DNA of 64,000 nt from Mesorhizobium sp. B2-8-5 (GTDB taxonomy: Bacteria; Pseudomonadota; Alphaproteobacteria; Rhizobiales; Rhizobiaceae): contig NZ_CP083951.1 in assembly GCF_006440675.2 (NCBI RefSeq), positions 682,001 through 746,000 on the forward strand. Direction: 5' to 3'. Shown here one piece after another: positions 36,431 to 46,095 of the stretch. Positions within the stretch are counted from its first letter, which is position 1; the number at the start of each line of letters is the position of its first letter. The notes under the pieces were generated by a model that saw nothing but the letters and a program-made list of their open reading frames with translations, was not told the origin of the DNA and did no database searches. The translations under genes were made by a program, and so were the position numbers.

Positions 36431-37129
36431 TCAGGCCGATTGCAACGCCTTTTCCTCGGCGAAGAATTTTTCCGTGGCGTAGGCCTTGAGGAAGACGTCG
36501 ACACCGGAGGTCACGATGTGTTCGATCTCCGCCTGGCTCGGCGCCTTGGTGCGGTAGGAGAAGATGCACTGGCGGAACAGGCCGGCGAGACAGAGCTCGG
36601 TGAACTGATAGGCGGCAAGGTCGACATCGTCGATCTTGAGCAGGCCGCGTTCGACGGCTTCAATAAGGAAAGCCATGACCTTGTCGTGGCCGCGCTTCGG
36701 GCCGCGCTCGTAGAAGCGCGCGCCGAGCTCCGGGATCCTGTCGGACGCGCCGACCACCGTGCGCTGGGCCTGGATGACCTTGGCCGAGGTGATCTTGACG
36801 GAAAGCACGGTGCCAAACTTCACCAGCGTCTTGCGCAGGTCGTCGAAGTGGTCGAGCACCTCATACATATTCTTGAAGATGGTGCCGCGCTCTTCCTCGA
36901 TGAGAGCCTCGAACAGCTCTTCCTTGTTCTCGAAATAGACGTAGATCGTGCCTTTGGAGACGCCTGCCTCGCGCGTGATGTCGTTCATCGAGGCGGCCTC
37001 GAATCCCTTGTCTATGAAGACGCGGCGGGCGCCCTCGATGATCTGGGCCCGTTTTACAGGATCCTGCCCGGCCGCCGGACGGCCCTTGCGCAAGTCGAGC
37101 AGATCGCTATCGGCTGTCGTTTCGACCAT
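36431..37129 (-). CDS. TetR-family transcriptional regulator of the downstream efflux pair
   Basis: The 232-residue repressor has an N-terminal TetR HTH (RRVFIDKGFEAASMNDITRE, SKGTIYVYFENKEELF) and an all-helical ligand domain with a TetR_C-like end. ATG 37129 is preferred to the one nine bases upstream because AGGGA is then at proper distance. It is divergent from the HlyD/EmrB-like pair. Two palindromes with the same half-site (CGAACCG) lie in the 130-bp gap, strong evidence that it binds there and represses both directions. Confidence 0.93.
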   Translation of the reverse strand: MVETTADSDLLDLRKGRPAAGQDPVKRAQIIEGARRVFIDKGFEAASMNDITREAGVSKGTIYVYFENKEELFEALIEEERGTIFKNMYEVLDHFDDLRKTLVKFGTVLSVKITSAKVIQAQRTVVGASDRIPELGARFYERGPKRGHDKVMAFLIEAVERGLLKIDDVDLAAYQFTELCLAGLFRQCIFSYRTKAPSQAEIEHIVTSGVDVFLKAYATEKFFAEEKALQSA

Positions 37130-37153
37130 GGAAGTCATTCCCTAGAAAATATT

Positions 37154-37171
37154 TCGAACCGCTCGGTTCGA
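37154..37171. promoter_or_regulatory. TetR operator 1
   Basis: TCGAACCGCTCGGTTCGA is a perfect 18-bp palindrome 24 bases from the tetR start. It shares its half-site with operator 2. Confidence 0.75.
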
Positions 37172-37217
37172 TTTCCTCTTGATATGGTCCTCTTTCCGCG
37201 CTATGTCAACGGGGAAT

Positions 37218-37235
37218 TCGAACCGAACGGTTCAG
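37218..37235. promoter_or_regulatory. TetR operator 2
   Basis: TCGAACCGAACGGTTCAG is a near-palindrome 26 bases before the HlyD-like start. Its centre is 64 bp from operator 1, so two dimers could bind on nearly the same DNA face. Confidence 0.72.
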
Positions 37236-37261
37236 TCTGACTGACATTCCAGAGAGATCCC

Positions 37262-38455
37262 ATGTCCTCGAACGCGCCCGCCACCGCCGAAGTCCGCACG
37301 TTTCCCAACGCCAAGGTCCAGCCCTCGACCGAAGCCCCGGAAGCGCCTGTCCAGCCCGTCACCCCGATTGCGCCTCCCGCGGCCGACGCGCCGGCCAAGA
37401 AGAAGCGTTCGGTGCGCTCTTTCCTTCTGCCTATCATCGGCCTTGCCCTCCTCGGCGCCGGATCCTGGTACGGATACAACTATTGGACCGACGGCCGGTT
37501 CATGATCGCCACCGACGACGCCTATGTCCAGGCCGATATGTCGTTCGTGTCGCCGAAAATATCCGGTTACATCGACAAGGTGCTGGTGAGCGAGAACCAG
37601 CAGGTCAAGGCCGGCGATCCGCTGTTCGTCATCGACAATGGCGACTACAAGATCGCGGTCGCCCAGGCCGAGGCGCAGATCGCCACATTGAGCAAGACGC
37701 TCGACCGCATCGACGCCCAGACCAAGGCGGCCCAGGCCTCGCTGTCGCAGGCCGAGGCGCAGAAGGTCGCGGACCAGGCCGCCGCCGACAATGCGGCGCG
37801 CGCCCAGGTGCGCGCCGCGCAGCTGCTCAAGACCCATGTCGGCACGCAGGCCCAGCTCGACGACGCCCAGACCGCGCTCGACCAGGCCAAGGCGGCGCTT
37901 GTCGGCGCCGACGCGCAGATCGCCGCGGCGCAGGCCAATGTCGGCGTTCTGGAAGCGCAGCGCGCGGAATCGGCCTCGACGCTCGCCTCGCTGCAGCTCA
38001 CCCGCGACAAGGCGCAGCGCGACCTGTCCTTCACCGTGCTGAAGGCGCCTTATGACGGCGTCGTCGGCAACCGCTCGGTCGAGCAGGGCGACCTCGTCAG
38101 CCCCGGCCAGAAGCTCGCCGTCGTCGTGCCGATGGACAAGCTCTACATCGTCGGCAACTTCAAGGAGACGCAGCTCGGCCGCATGGTGCCCGGCGAGAAG
38201 GTCCGCATCACCGTCGACGCGATCGACGGCCAGACCTTCGAGGGCACCGTGTCCTCACTGGCCCCGGCTTCGGGCGCGGTGTTCTCGCTGCTGCCGCCGG
38301 AAAACGCCACCGGCAACTTCACCAAGGTGGTGCAGCGCGTGCCCGTCCGCATCGACGTCCCGGCCGACGTCTTGAAAACCGGCAAGCTGCGCGCCGGCCT
38401 GAGCGTCGTCGTCGCGGTCGACAGCCGCACCGCGCCGGCCTCGACGACCAACTAA
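37262..38455 (+). CDS. HlyD/EmrA-family membrane-fusion protein
   Basis: The 397-residue adaptor has a Pro-rich cytoplasmic start and one membrane helix (SFLLPIIGLALLGAGSWYG). The lipoyl half-motif GYIDKVLVSENQQVKAGD comes next, then a long Ala/Gln coiled coil (about 120-240) and a second half VLKAPYDGVVGNRSVEQGD. It is an independent copy of the same functional type as the adaptor at 30103, with clearly different sequence. It precedes the EmrB-like permease by 118 bp, with a family-B palindrome between them, and is controlled by the divergent TetR. Confidence 0.92.
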   Translation: MSSNAPATAEVRTFPNAKVQPSTEAPEAPVQPVTPIAPPAADAPAKKKRSVRSFLLPIIGLALLGAGSWYGYNYWTDGRFMIATDDAYVQADMSFVSPKISGYIDKVLVSENQQVKAGDPLFVIDNGDYKIAVAQAEAQIATLSKTLDRIDAQTKAAQASLSQAEAQKVADQAAADNAARAQVRAAQLLKTHVGTQAQLDDAQTALDQAKAALVGADAQIAAAQANVGVLEAQRAESASTLASLQLTRDKAQRDLSFTVLKAPYDGVVGNRSVEQGDLVSPGQKLAVVVPMDKLYIVGNFKETQLGRMVPGEKVRITVDAIDGQTFEGTVSSLAPASGAVFSLLPPENATGNFTKVVQRVPVRIDVPADVLKTGKLRAGLSVVVAVDSRTAPASTTN

Positions 38456-38518
38456 TTGGGGGGCGGTTCGGCGGCCATTCGAGCGCCGAGCCGCCCAGCC
38501 TGCTTTATCCGTTTCGAC

Positions 38519-38557
38519 GCAATTCGGGACCGCCACGCGCTTGTCCTCGAGAATTGC
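38519..38557. repeat. Short palindromic repeat, family B copy 2
   Basis: GCAATTCGGGACCGCC ... CTCGAGAATTGC stands between the adaptor and permease genes. It is more diverged than the other copies and could form an intercistronic hairpin. Confidence 0.6.
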
Positions 38558-38573
38558 CTAGGGAGGCCATGAC

Positions 38574-40187
38574 ATGGCAACCGCAACCATCACCGCAGGA
38601 TCGGCACCGGGACGCCCGGTCGCTGCCGCGCCGGCCCTGCCCGCGGACCATATGCCTGTGCGCCGCGTCGTCGCCTTCCTGGCGATGGTGTTCGGCATGT
38701 TCATGGCAATCCTCGACATCCAGATCGTCTCGGCCTCGCTGTCGGAAATCCAGGCGGGCCTGAGCGCCAGCTCCGACGAGATCCCGTGGGTGCAGACCGC
38801 CTACCTGATCGCCGAGGTGGTGATGATCCCGCTGTCGGGCTTCCTCAGCCGCATGCTGTCGACGCGGGTGCTGTTCACCACCGCGGCGGCCGGTTTCACC
38901 GCGGCCAGCGCGCTGGCCGCCACCGCCACCAATATCGACCAGATGATCGTCTACCGCGCCATCCAGGGTTTTATCGGCGGCGGCATGATCCCCAGCGTGT
39001 TCGCGGCCGCCTTCACCATCTTCCCGCCCTCCAGGCGCGCCGTCGTCTCGCCGATGATCGGCCTGGTGGCGACGCTGGCGCCGACGATCGGCCCGACGGT
39101 GGGCGGCTATATCAGCCATGCCATGTCCTGGCACTGGCTGTTCCTGATCAATGTCGTGCCCGGCATCCTGGTGGCGACGGCGGCCTGGGCGCTGATCGAT
39201 TTCGACAAGCCCAACCTGAAACTGTTCTCCAAGTTCGACTGGTGGGGCCTCGCCGGCATGGCCGCCTTCCTCGGCTGCATGGAATATGTGCTGGAGGAAG
39301 GCCCGAACCATGATTGGCTGCAGGAGCCGGCGGTGTTTGCCTGCGCCATCATCATGACCATCGGCGGCATCATCTTCTTCTGGCGCGTCTTCACCGCCGA
39401 GGAGCCGATTGTCGACCTCAGGGCCTTCAGCAACGTCAACTTCGCCTTCGGCTCGCTGTTCTCCTTCGTCGTCGGTATCGGCCTTTACGGGCTCACCTAT
39501 CTCTATCCGGTGTTCCTCGGCCGTATCCGCGGTTACGATTCGATGATGATCGGCGAGGCGCTGTTCGTCAGCGGCCTGGCGATGTTCTTCACCGCGCCCG
39601 TTGCCGGCATCCTGTCGAACAAGATCGATCTCAGGCTGATGATGATGATCGGCTTCCTCGGCTTCGCCACCGGCACCTGGTGGATGACGAACCTCACCGC
39701 CGACTGGGATTTCTATGAGCTGTTGATCCCGCAGATCCTGCGCGGCTGCTCGATGATGCTGTGCATGGTGCCGATCAACAACATCGCGCTCGGCACGCTG
39801 CCGCCGGAACGGTTGAAGAATGCGTCGGGCCTGTTCAACCTGACCCGCAACCTCGGCGGCGCCGTCGGCCTCGCGGTGATCAACACGGTGCTGATCGACC
39901 GCAACGCCTTCCACTATGCGCGGCTCTCCGAGCATGTGCAGTGGGGCAGTCAGGCGGCGCAGGCCAAGCTGCAGAACATGACGCAGACTTTCGAGCAGAC
40001 CGCCGGCCTCGACGCCACAAGTGCCGCGATCTCGAAACTGTCCGGCATGGTGCAGCAGCAGGCCGCGCTTTTGTCCTTCATGGACGTGTTCATGATGCTG
40101 ACGGTGCTGTTCGCCTCGCTCGGATTCTTCGTGCTGTTCATCAACAAGCCGGCCCAGCAGGGCGGCGGTGGCGGTGGAGGTCATTGA
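38574..40187 (+). CDS. DHA2-family efflux MFS permease (EmrB-like)
   Basis: The 537-residue, 14-helix transporter has LDIQIVSASLSEIQAGL in helix 1, the motif A variant LSRMLSTRVLFTTAA and motif C GPTVGGYISHAMSWHW. It ends in a glycine/histidine tail (GGGGGGGH). ATG 38574 follows GGGAGG. It works with the HlyD-like adaptor upstream, probably exporting hydrophobic toxic compounds; substrates are unknown. A strong terminator follows. Confidence 0.93.
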   Translation: MATATITAGSAPGRPVAAAPALPADHMPVRRVVAFLAMVFGMFMAILDIQIVSASLSEIQAGLSASSDEIPWVQTAYLIAEVVMIPLSGFLSRMLSTRVLFTTAAAGFTAASALAATATNIDQMIVYRAIQGFIGGGMIPSVFAAAFTIFPPSRRAVVSPMIGLVATLAPTIGPTVGGYISHAMSWHWLFLINVVPGILVATAAWALIDFDKPNLKLFSKFDWWGLAGMAAFLGCMEYVLEEGPNHDWLQEPAVFACAIIMTIGGIIFFWRVFTAEEPIVDLRAFSNVNFAFGSLFSFVVGIGLYGLTYLYPVFLGRIRGYDSMMIGEALFVSGLAMFFTAPVAGILSNKIDLRLMMMIGFLGFATGTWWMTNLTADWDFYELLIPQILRGCSMMLCMVPINNIALGTLPPERLKNASGLFNLTRNLGGAVGLAVINTVLIDRNAFHYARLSEHVQWGSQAAQAKLQNMTQTFEQTAGLDATSAAISKLSGMVQQQAALLSFMDVFMMLTVLFASLGFFVLFINKPAQQGGGGGGGH

Positions 40188-40221
40188 GGAGCCGGAACCC
40201 CCGCCTGGCTTCCTCAACGCG

Positions 40222-40261
40222 TGACCCCGGAAATCGGCGACGATTTCCGGGGTCATTCTTT
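40222..40261. terminator. Rho-independent terminator between emrB-like gene and msrB
   Basis: TGACCCCGGAAATCG and CGATTTCCGGGGTCA form a 15-bp perfect stem with a GCGA loop, followed by TTCTTTT. It suits termination of the plus-strand efflux genes and may serve the convergent msrB too. Confidence 0.88.
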
Positions 40262-40280
40262 TCGGCAGGACTGGATTTGC

Positions 40281-40784
<504 letters not shown>

Positions 40785-40866
40785 GGCCGTTCCTCCTGAC
40801 GCATTTTGCCAAGATAGAGCGCCGCCCGGAAATCAAAAGCCGGTGACGCCCTATCCGTCATGTTGA

Positions 40867-40908
40867 GCAATTCCAGACGGAAACCGCGTGGCGCCTTGCT
40901 GGAATTGC
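40867..40908. repeat. Short palindromic repeat, family B copy 3
   Basis: GCAATTCCAGACGGAAACCG ... TTGCTGGAATTGC lies in the 234-bp gap between msrB and the fasciclin gene. Confidence 0.7.
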
Positions 40909-41018
40909 CGCTCCGCGCCCCCTTTCGGGACAGCGCGGAGCACACCCTTGCCGGCGACGCGGATCTTGGATGTCGCGGCCGGCGCTCAGCCATGTCTTCG
41001 CCGGCCAGGTCCGCTTTG

Positions 41019-41576
41019 TTACATCTTCGGCAAGAGAACCTTGTCGATGACGTGGATGACGCCGTTCGACTGGCGGACATCGGCGATGGTGACGTTGGCG
41101 ACATTGCCGTTCTCGTCGGTGACGGTGACCTTGCCCTTTTGCGACTTCAGCGTCAGCTCGCAGCCGCCGACCGTCTTGACCTGGTGCGCGCCGCCATCGG
41201 CCTTGGCCATCTTGGCGACATCGGCGGCCAGCGCCTTGGCGGCGATGACATGGCAGGTGAGTATCTTGGTCAGCTTGTCCTTGTTTTCGGGCTTGAGCAG
41301 CGTTTCGACGGTGCCCGCGGGAAGCGCCGCAAAGGCTTCGTTGGTCGGCGCGAAGACGGTGAACGGACCGGGGGTCTGCAGCGTATCGACCAGGCCGGCA
41401 GCCTTGACGGCAGCGACCAGCGTGGTGTGGTCCTTCGAATTGACGGCGTTCTCGATGATGTTCTTCTTGGCGTACATGGCCGCACCGCCGACCATCGGAT
41501 TGGCGGCATAGGCAACGGCGCCGAGCGCGGAAAGGCCGATCGTGGAGGCAAGCAAAAGGATGGCGAATTTACGCAT
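41019..41576 (-). CDS. Secreted fasciclin (FAS1) domain protein
   Basis: The 185-residue protein has a Sec signal peptide (MRKFAILLLASTIGLSALG, cut near AYA). One FAS1 domain follows, with the conserved PFTVFAPTNEAFAALP, TKILTCHVI and the final NGVIHVIDKVLLP. FAS1 proteins are extracytoplasmic and adhesive or stress-linked in bacteria. It lies 205 bp downstream of the anti-sigma gene in the same direction. FAS1 genes often belong to SigK/RskA-type regulons, so it is a likely target. Confidence 0.93.
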   Translation of the reverse strand: MRKFAILLLASTIGLSALGAVAYAANPMVGGAAMYAKKNIIENAVNSKDHTTLVAAVKAAGLVDTLQTPGPFTVFAPTNEAFAALPAGTVETLLKPENKDKLTKILTCHVIAAKALAADVAKMAKADGGAHQVKTVGGCELTLKSQKGKVTVTDENGNVANVTIADVRQSNGVIHVIDKVLLPKM

Positions 41577-41781
41577 GGTATAAGTCTCCTCGGGTTGTTT
41601 TCTTCCCGCCAGTGGGAACGAAAGGAGATACGGATGTGAAAAAAATTAGTTTCACGAGCGTCGAGAGATTTTTTCTTTCGATTAGTTTCTCTAACACCGC
41701 CTGTGGCGACAGCGAACTTCCGCCGATTGCCGAAGGCAAGCGATAGACTTTAATCAGTCTTTGAGACCATGTCGCCTGAGA

Positions 41782-42516
41782 TCAGATGCCCTTCAGGTCA
41801 CCCGCGGCGACGACCGGACCGGTCGGCTGACCGGTCGGCGAACCGCCCGAAGGCTCGAGACTGACGGCGAGCACGGCGCCTTGCGCCAGCTTCTGCTGGA
41901 CGGCCGCCGTGACCGCCATGCGTGCGGTCGGGCCGGCGGGGATGACGCCCATCGAGACCGGCGCGTTCTTGCCTTCGATCATCCACAATTCGAAATCCTT
42001 GCCGGCGCCGCGATCGCCGGAGATCAGCGACAGGCCGACCTCGTGGCGGGCGGCGTCATAGACGGCAAGGTATTTGACGTTGCTGTTGTCGGCGGCGAGT
42101 GACGCGACCAACCTGGTCTCGGGCGGCTGGACCGGCGGGCTGACATAAGGCAGGGCGACATAGACGGCCAAGGCGGCGATGGCCGCCGCGGCGAGGCCGC
42201 GCCAGAAGGCCAGGCTCGCCCACAGGCCGGCGCTGGGCGCCGTGGGCGTGGATGCGGACGACGCGAACAGGCGGCGGTCGATCGCCGCCTTGATCGAAGC
42301 CGGCGGCTCGACCGCGGCATAGGCGGCAGCCATCGGCGTGAAGTGGGCTTCCCAGGCATCGACCAGGCGGGCGAACGCCGTCTCGGCGTCGATGCGGCGG
42401 GACGCGATCTGGCGTTCGTCGGCCGCCAAAACGCCGAGAACGTATTCGGCGGCGAGCAGCTCGTCGCCTCCATGTTCCGGTCCGTTGTCTTCCGCCAGCG
42501 TCATCTTTCCAGGCAT
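41782..42516 (-). CDS. Anti-sigma factor of the RskA type
   Basis: The 244-residue protein has a cytoplasmic N-terminus (DELLAAEYVLGVLAADER, RIDAETAFARLVDAWEAHF) that would hold the sigma factor. One membrane helix lies near residues 105-125 (LAAAAIAALAVYVALPY), followed by a periplasmic RskA C-terminal domain (DFELWMIEGKNAPVSMGVIP). No zinc HxxxCxxC is present. It overlaps the sigma gene by 16 bases, typical of a co-translated sigma/anti-sigma pair. Confidence 0.9.
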   Translation of the reverse strand: MPGKMTLAEDNGPEHGGDELLAAEYVLGVLAADERQIASRRIDAETAFARLVDAWEAHFTPMAAAYAAVEPPASIKAAIDRRLFASSASTPTAPSAGLWASLAFWRGLAAAAIAALAVYVALPYVSPPVQPPETRLVASLAADNSNVKYLAVYDAARHEVGLSLISGDRGAGKDFELWMIEGKNAPVSMGVIPAGPTARMAVTAAVQQKLAQGAVLAVSLEPSGGSPTGQPTGPVVAAGDLKGI

Positions 42517-43040
42517 TCTCTAAGTTTGAGCAGGCTTCGCCGCAGCCAAGTCCGCATCGTGTTCAGCGGAACCTTGAAGCGCTCCGCCAGCTCGGCATAG
42601 CTTTCGCCGCTCAAATAGGCGCCCCGGACGGCCGCCGCCCGGTCTTGTTCCAGCTCGTCAAGGCAATGGTAGATGCGTTCGGCCTCGCCGGCCGCCACTG
42701 CCATGGCCTCAGGTCCCGGCGTCGGATCGGCGACTTCGAAGGCCGTATCGATGTTGGCAGAAGGGCTGCGCCGCGCCCGGATGCGATCAATCGCATGGTT
42801 GCGCGCAACAGCCACCAGCCAGGAAATCGGGCTCAGATCGGAAACCGCGAAACGATCCGCCTTCATCCAGATTTTGACGAAGACCTCCTGCAGCGCTTCT
42901 TCCGCATCTCCCCTGTCCCGCAATACACGAAGGCAGACACCGAAAAGTTTCGCGCTGGTCTGCTTGTAGAGCAGATCGAACGCTGCCCGGTCCTTCATCG
43001 AAGTCCGGACGATCAGCTTGCTGATGTCCTGCGGCGCCAT
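42501..43040 (-). CDS. ECF RNA polymerase sigma factor (SigK-like)
   Basis: The 179-residue sigma factor has region 2 (RDRGDAEEALQEVFVKIW, ISWLVAVARNHAIDRIRA) and region 4 (SGESYAELAERFKVPLNTM with RTWLRRSLLKLR). It lies directly upstream of its anti-sigma factor and the fasciclin gene. This set resembles the oxidative/photo-oxidative-stress SigK-RskA modules. The region 2-4 linker holds a family-typical acidic stretch. Confidence 0.92.
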   Translation of the reverse strand: MAPQDISKLIVRTSMKDRAAFDLLYKQTSAKLFGVCLRVLRDRGDAEEALQEVFVKIWMKADRFAVSDLSPISWLVAVARNHAIDRIRARRSPSANIDTAFEVADPTPGPEAMAVAAGEAERIYHCLDELEQDRAAAVRGAYLSGESYAELAERFKVPLNTMRTWLRRSLLKLRECLER

Positions 43041-43183
43041 GCAGGCAAATTAGAAGGTTGCGATTTATTTGCAACGGGCGCCGAGAGCTTGGTCACCCCA
43101 AGGTTTGTCGTGCCATTGGCTTGTCGAATCCCGATACCGATTTGCAGGCTCATGAGATAGTCTTCGCCAAAAGAGGGGCGGCG

Positions 43184-44698
43184 ATGTCGATTGAACACGT
43201 GCTTTGGGAGCGGGATGCGACCGGTCTCGCCGACCTCGTGCACAGGAATGAAATCTCGCCGCCCGACCTGGTCGACGCGGCGATCGCGCGCGCCGAGGCG
43301 ACACGGCCCGACATCAACGCCATCGCCACGCCGCTTTACGAGGCAGCGCGGGCACGGGCGAAGACCATCGACCGCACGCTGCCACTGGCCGGCGTGCCGT
43401 TCGCACTCAAGGACCTCGGCATCGGCCTCAAGGGCGTACCGATCCACGGCGGCAGCCGCATCCCGCCCTTCACGGCCGATTTCAGTTCGGTGATGGTCGA
43501 GCGTTATCTTGCAGCCGGCCTGATCCCGATCGCCACCAGCACCTCGCCCGAGCATGGGCTGAGGCTGATGACGGAGTCGGTCCGCTTCGGCATCACCCGC
43601 AATCCCTGGAACACCGGCCACACGACCGGCGGCTCATCGGGCGGATCGGCGGCGCTCGTCGCCGCGGGCGTGGTGCCGGCGGCGCACGCTTCCGACGGCG
43701 GCGGCTCGATCCGCGTGCCCTCCGCCTGCAGCGGGCTGGTCGGCTTGAAGACCTCGCGCGGGCGCGTGCCGCTGACGCCGCTCGTCAGCGAAAGCTGGTA
43801 CGGCATGGTGGTCGACCATGCCGTCAGCCGCTCGGTGCGCGATACGGCGCTTCTGCTCGACCTCACCCACGGCGCCGATCCGCTCTCGCCTTACGCGGCG
43901 CGCGCGCCGCAGGGTTTCTTCGCGGTCGCCGCGGCGCGCGACCCGGGCAAGCTCACCCTCGCCGTCTACCGCAAGTCGCCGCTCGGCCTGCCGATCTCGG
44001 CCGAAACGCTCCAGGCGCTCGACACCGCGGTGGCGCTGGCGCGCGAAGGCGGCCACACCGTGGAAGAGATCGACCTGCCTTTCATCGGCCGCGATTTCAT
44101 TTCCGATTTCTGCAAGACGGTCGCTTCTGCCGTTGCCGGCACGATCCGGGGCGAGGCGCAGCGCGTCGGCCGCCCGGTGACCGGCGAGGTCGAGCGTGCG
44201 ACCCGCGTTCTCGCACGTCTCGGCGAAATGCTGTCCGCCGGCGAAATCTATGAGGGCGTGCAGCGGCTCAACGCCACGGCGCGGCGGCTGATCGAAGAGA
44301 CCGCGCGCTTCGACGCCGTGCTGATGCCGATCATCGCGCATCCGCCTTTGGCCTGCGGTTCGATGGACCCCAAAGGCGCCGACGAATTCGTCGAGAACCT
44401 GCTCGACAAATTGCATCTCACCCGCCTGCTCAAGGTCAAGGCGCTGTTCGGCCAGCTGATGGACAAGAGCCTTTGGTTCACCCACTGGCCGGCGATCCAG
44501 AATGTCAGCGGGCAGCCGTCGATCGCGCTGCCGGTGCATGTCACCGCGGACGGCCTGCCGCTCGGCATCCAGGCAGCCGGCCGGCCCGGCGACGAGGAGA
44601 CGCTTTTGTCCTTCGCTGCGCAGATGGAGAAGCTTTCGGGTTGGCTGAAGCGGCGGGCGCCGCTGAAAGTGCCTGGTGGTTCTGCGCAGGGATTTTGA
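43184..44698 (+). CDS. Amidase (amidase signature family)
   Basis: The 504-residue hydrolase has the full Ser-cisSer-Lys triad: K76 in PFALKDLG, cis-Ser S151 in HTTGGSSGGSAAL and nucleophile S175 in SDGGGSIRVPS. The 24-residue gap between the two serines matches characterised members. ATG 43184 follows AGAGGGG. The family splits amides or carbamates, and the natural substrate cannot be read. It is divergent from the sigma gene and not part of a GatCAB set. Confidence 0.93.
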   Translation: MSIEHVLWERDATGLADLVHRNEISPPDLVDAAIARAEATRPDINAIATPLYEAARARAKTIDRTLPLAGVPFALKDLGIGLKGVPIHGGSRIPPFTADFSSVMVERYLAAGLIPIATSTSPEHGLRLMTESVRFGITRNPWNTGHTTGGSSGGSAALVAAGVVPAAHASDGGGSIRVPSACSGLVGLKTSRGRVPLTPLVSESWYGMVVDHAVSRSVRDTALLLDLTHGADPLSPYAARAPQGFFAVAAARDPGKLTLAVYRKSPLGLPISAETLQALDTAVALAREGGHTVEEIDLPFIGRDFISDFCKTVASAVAGTIRGEAQRVGRPVTGEVERATRVLARLGEMLSAGEIYEGVQRLNATARRLIEETARFDAVLMPIIAHPPLACGSMDPKGADEFVENLLDKLHLTRLLKVKALFGQLMDKSLWFTHWPAIQNVSGQPSIALPVHVTADGLPLGIQAAGRPGDEETLLSFAAQMEKLSGWLKRRAPLKVPGGSAQGF

Positions 44699-44763
44699 AA
44701 ACTGCCACTTATCACGGTAAGATTGTCATCGTCATTTCGGTGGGATCAGCGCAAACGCTGCGA

Positions 44764-44990
44764 ATTGGCCGAAGCCTTCCGACCTCGTCATTCCAGGGCG
44801 GAGCAGCCGCGATGCGGCATCGCGGAGACCCTGGAACCATGCCGTGACCTTGATCGTAGACTGCAGCAGAGCAGAATTCTGCACCGTTGCGGCGCTCATG
44901 CGTCACGGAATGGATCCTCGGGTCTGCGCGCGTCGCTTCGCTCCTTGCTCCGCCCGTGGATGACGAGGTTGGGCCGTTTCGGCCAATCTC
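44764..44990. repeat. Dispersed palindromic repeat, family A copy 3 with extended arms
   Basis: The outer arms ATTGGCCGAAGCCTTCCGAC and the complementary GGGCCGTTTCGGCCAAT extend the palindrome to about 227 bp. Inside are CTCGTCATTCCAGGGCGG, GTCACGGAATGGATCCTCGG and GTGGATGACGAGG. It shows the uninterrupted form of the site occupied by the IS110 element at 52996. The rest of the 450-bp gap before argB holds no gene. Confidence 0.8.
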
Positions 44991-45149
44991 CAAGGCATGC
45001 CACCTACCAACACAGATACGGCCTGCGCGTCAAAATCACTGTGCTGGGGAACTAGCAGATTTCGTCATTGTGACCGCAAAGCTGTTTGCGACACGCCGCA
45101 ATACCCGCTAAGACGCCGCCGTCCTTTCCTAGAAGCCGGGAACCAATCG

Positions 45150-46043
45150 ATGACGGACATCGCCGCCACCGCCGAAATGCAGGCCGCGCTGCTTTCGCGC
45201 GCGCTGCCCTATATGCAACGCTACGAGAACAAGACGGTGGTGGTGAAATATGGCGGGCATGCCATGGGCGATACCGAGCTCGGCAAGGCGTTCGCCCGCG
45301 ATATCGCGCTGTTGAAACAGTCCGGCGTCAACCCGATCGTCGTGCATGGCGGCGGGCCGCAGATCGGCGCGATGCTCAGCAAGATGGGCATCGAATCCAA
45401 GTTCGAGGGCGGCCTGCGCGTTACCGACCAGAAGACGGTCGAGATCGTCGAGATGGTGCTGGCCGGCTCGATCAACAAGGAGATCGTGGCGCTGATCAAC
45501 GCCGAGGGCGAGTGGGCGATCGGGCTCTGCGGCAAGGACGGCAACATGGTGTTCGCCGAAAAGGCGCGCAAGACCATGATCGATCCGGATTCCAACATCG
45601 AACGTGTGCTGGATTTGGGCTTCGTCGGCGAGCCGGTCGAGGTCGACCGCACGCTGCTCGATCTTCTGGCGCGCTCCGAAATGATCCCGGTGCTGGCGCC
45701 GGTCGCGCCGGGCCGCGACGGCCACACCTACAACATCAATGCCGACACGTTTGCGGGCGCCATCGCGGGCGCATGCCGCGCCTCGCGCCTGCTCTTCCTC
45801 ACCGACGTGCCCGGCGTGCTCGACAAGAACAAGAAGCTGATCGACGAGCTGACGGTCGCCGAAGCCAGGGCGCTGATCAAGGACGGCACGGTTTCCGGCG
45901 GTATGATCCCGAAGGTCGAGACCTGCATCGAGGCGATCGAGCGCGGGGTCGAAGGCGTCGTCATCCTCAACGGCAAGACGCCGCATTCGGTGCTGCTGGA
46001 GCTCTTCACCGAGCACGGCGCCGGCACGCTGATTGTTCCGTAA
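45150..46043 (+). CDS. argB: Acetylglutamate kinase
   Basis: The 297-residue kinase phosphorylates N-acetylglutamate in arginine synthesis. Its signatures are [23 protein letters not shown], the nucleotide-site [20 protein letters not shown] and [10 protein letters not shown]. The ATG at 45150 gives the family's N-terminus; the upstream extension (to 44997) is not protein-like. No other arg gene is near. A 15-bp palindrome follows the stop. Confidence 0.97.
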   Translation: MTDIAATAEMQAALLSRALPYMQRYENKTVVVKYGGHAMGDTELGKAFARDIALLKQSGVNPIVVHGGGPQIGAMLSKMGIESKFEGGLRVTDQKTVEIVEMVLAGSINKEIVALINAEGEWAIGLCGKDGNMVFAEKARKTMIDPDSNIERVLDLGFVGEPVEVDRTLLDLLARSEMIPVLAPVAPGRDGHTYNINADTFAGAIAGACRASRLLFLTDVPGVLDKNKKLIDELTVAEARALIKDGTVSGGMIPKVETCIEAIERGVEGVVILNGKTPHSVLLELFTEHGAGTLIVP

Positions 46044-46048
46044 CAAGG

Positions 46049-46083
46049 GCAAGTTCACCGTTTTCATGAAACGGTGAACTTGC
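46049..46083. terminator. Bidirectional hairpin between argB and radical SAM gene
   Basis: GCAAGTTCACCGTTT and AAACGGTGAACTTGC form a perfect 15-bp stem with a 5-base loop between two convergent genes. No clear T-tract follows on the plus strand, but the site and strength suggest a shared terminator. Confidence 0.75.
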
Positions 46084-46095
46084 ATAATCAGCCGG

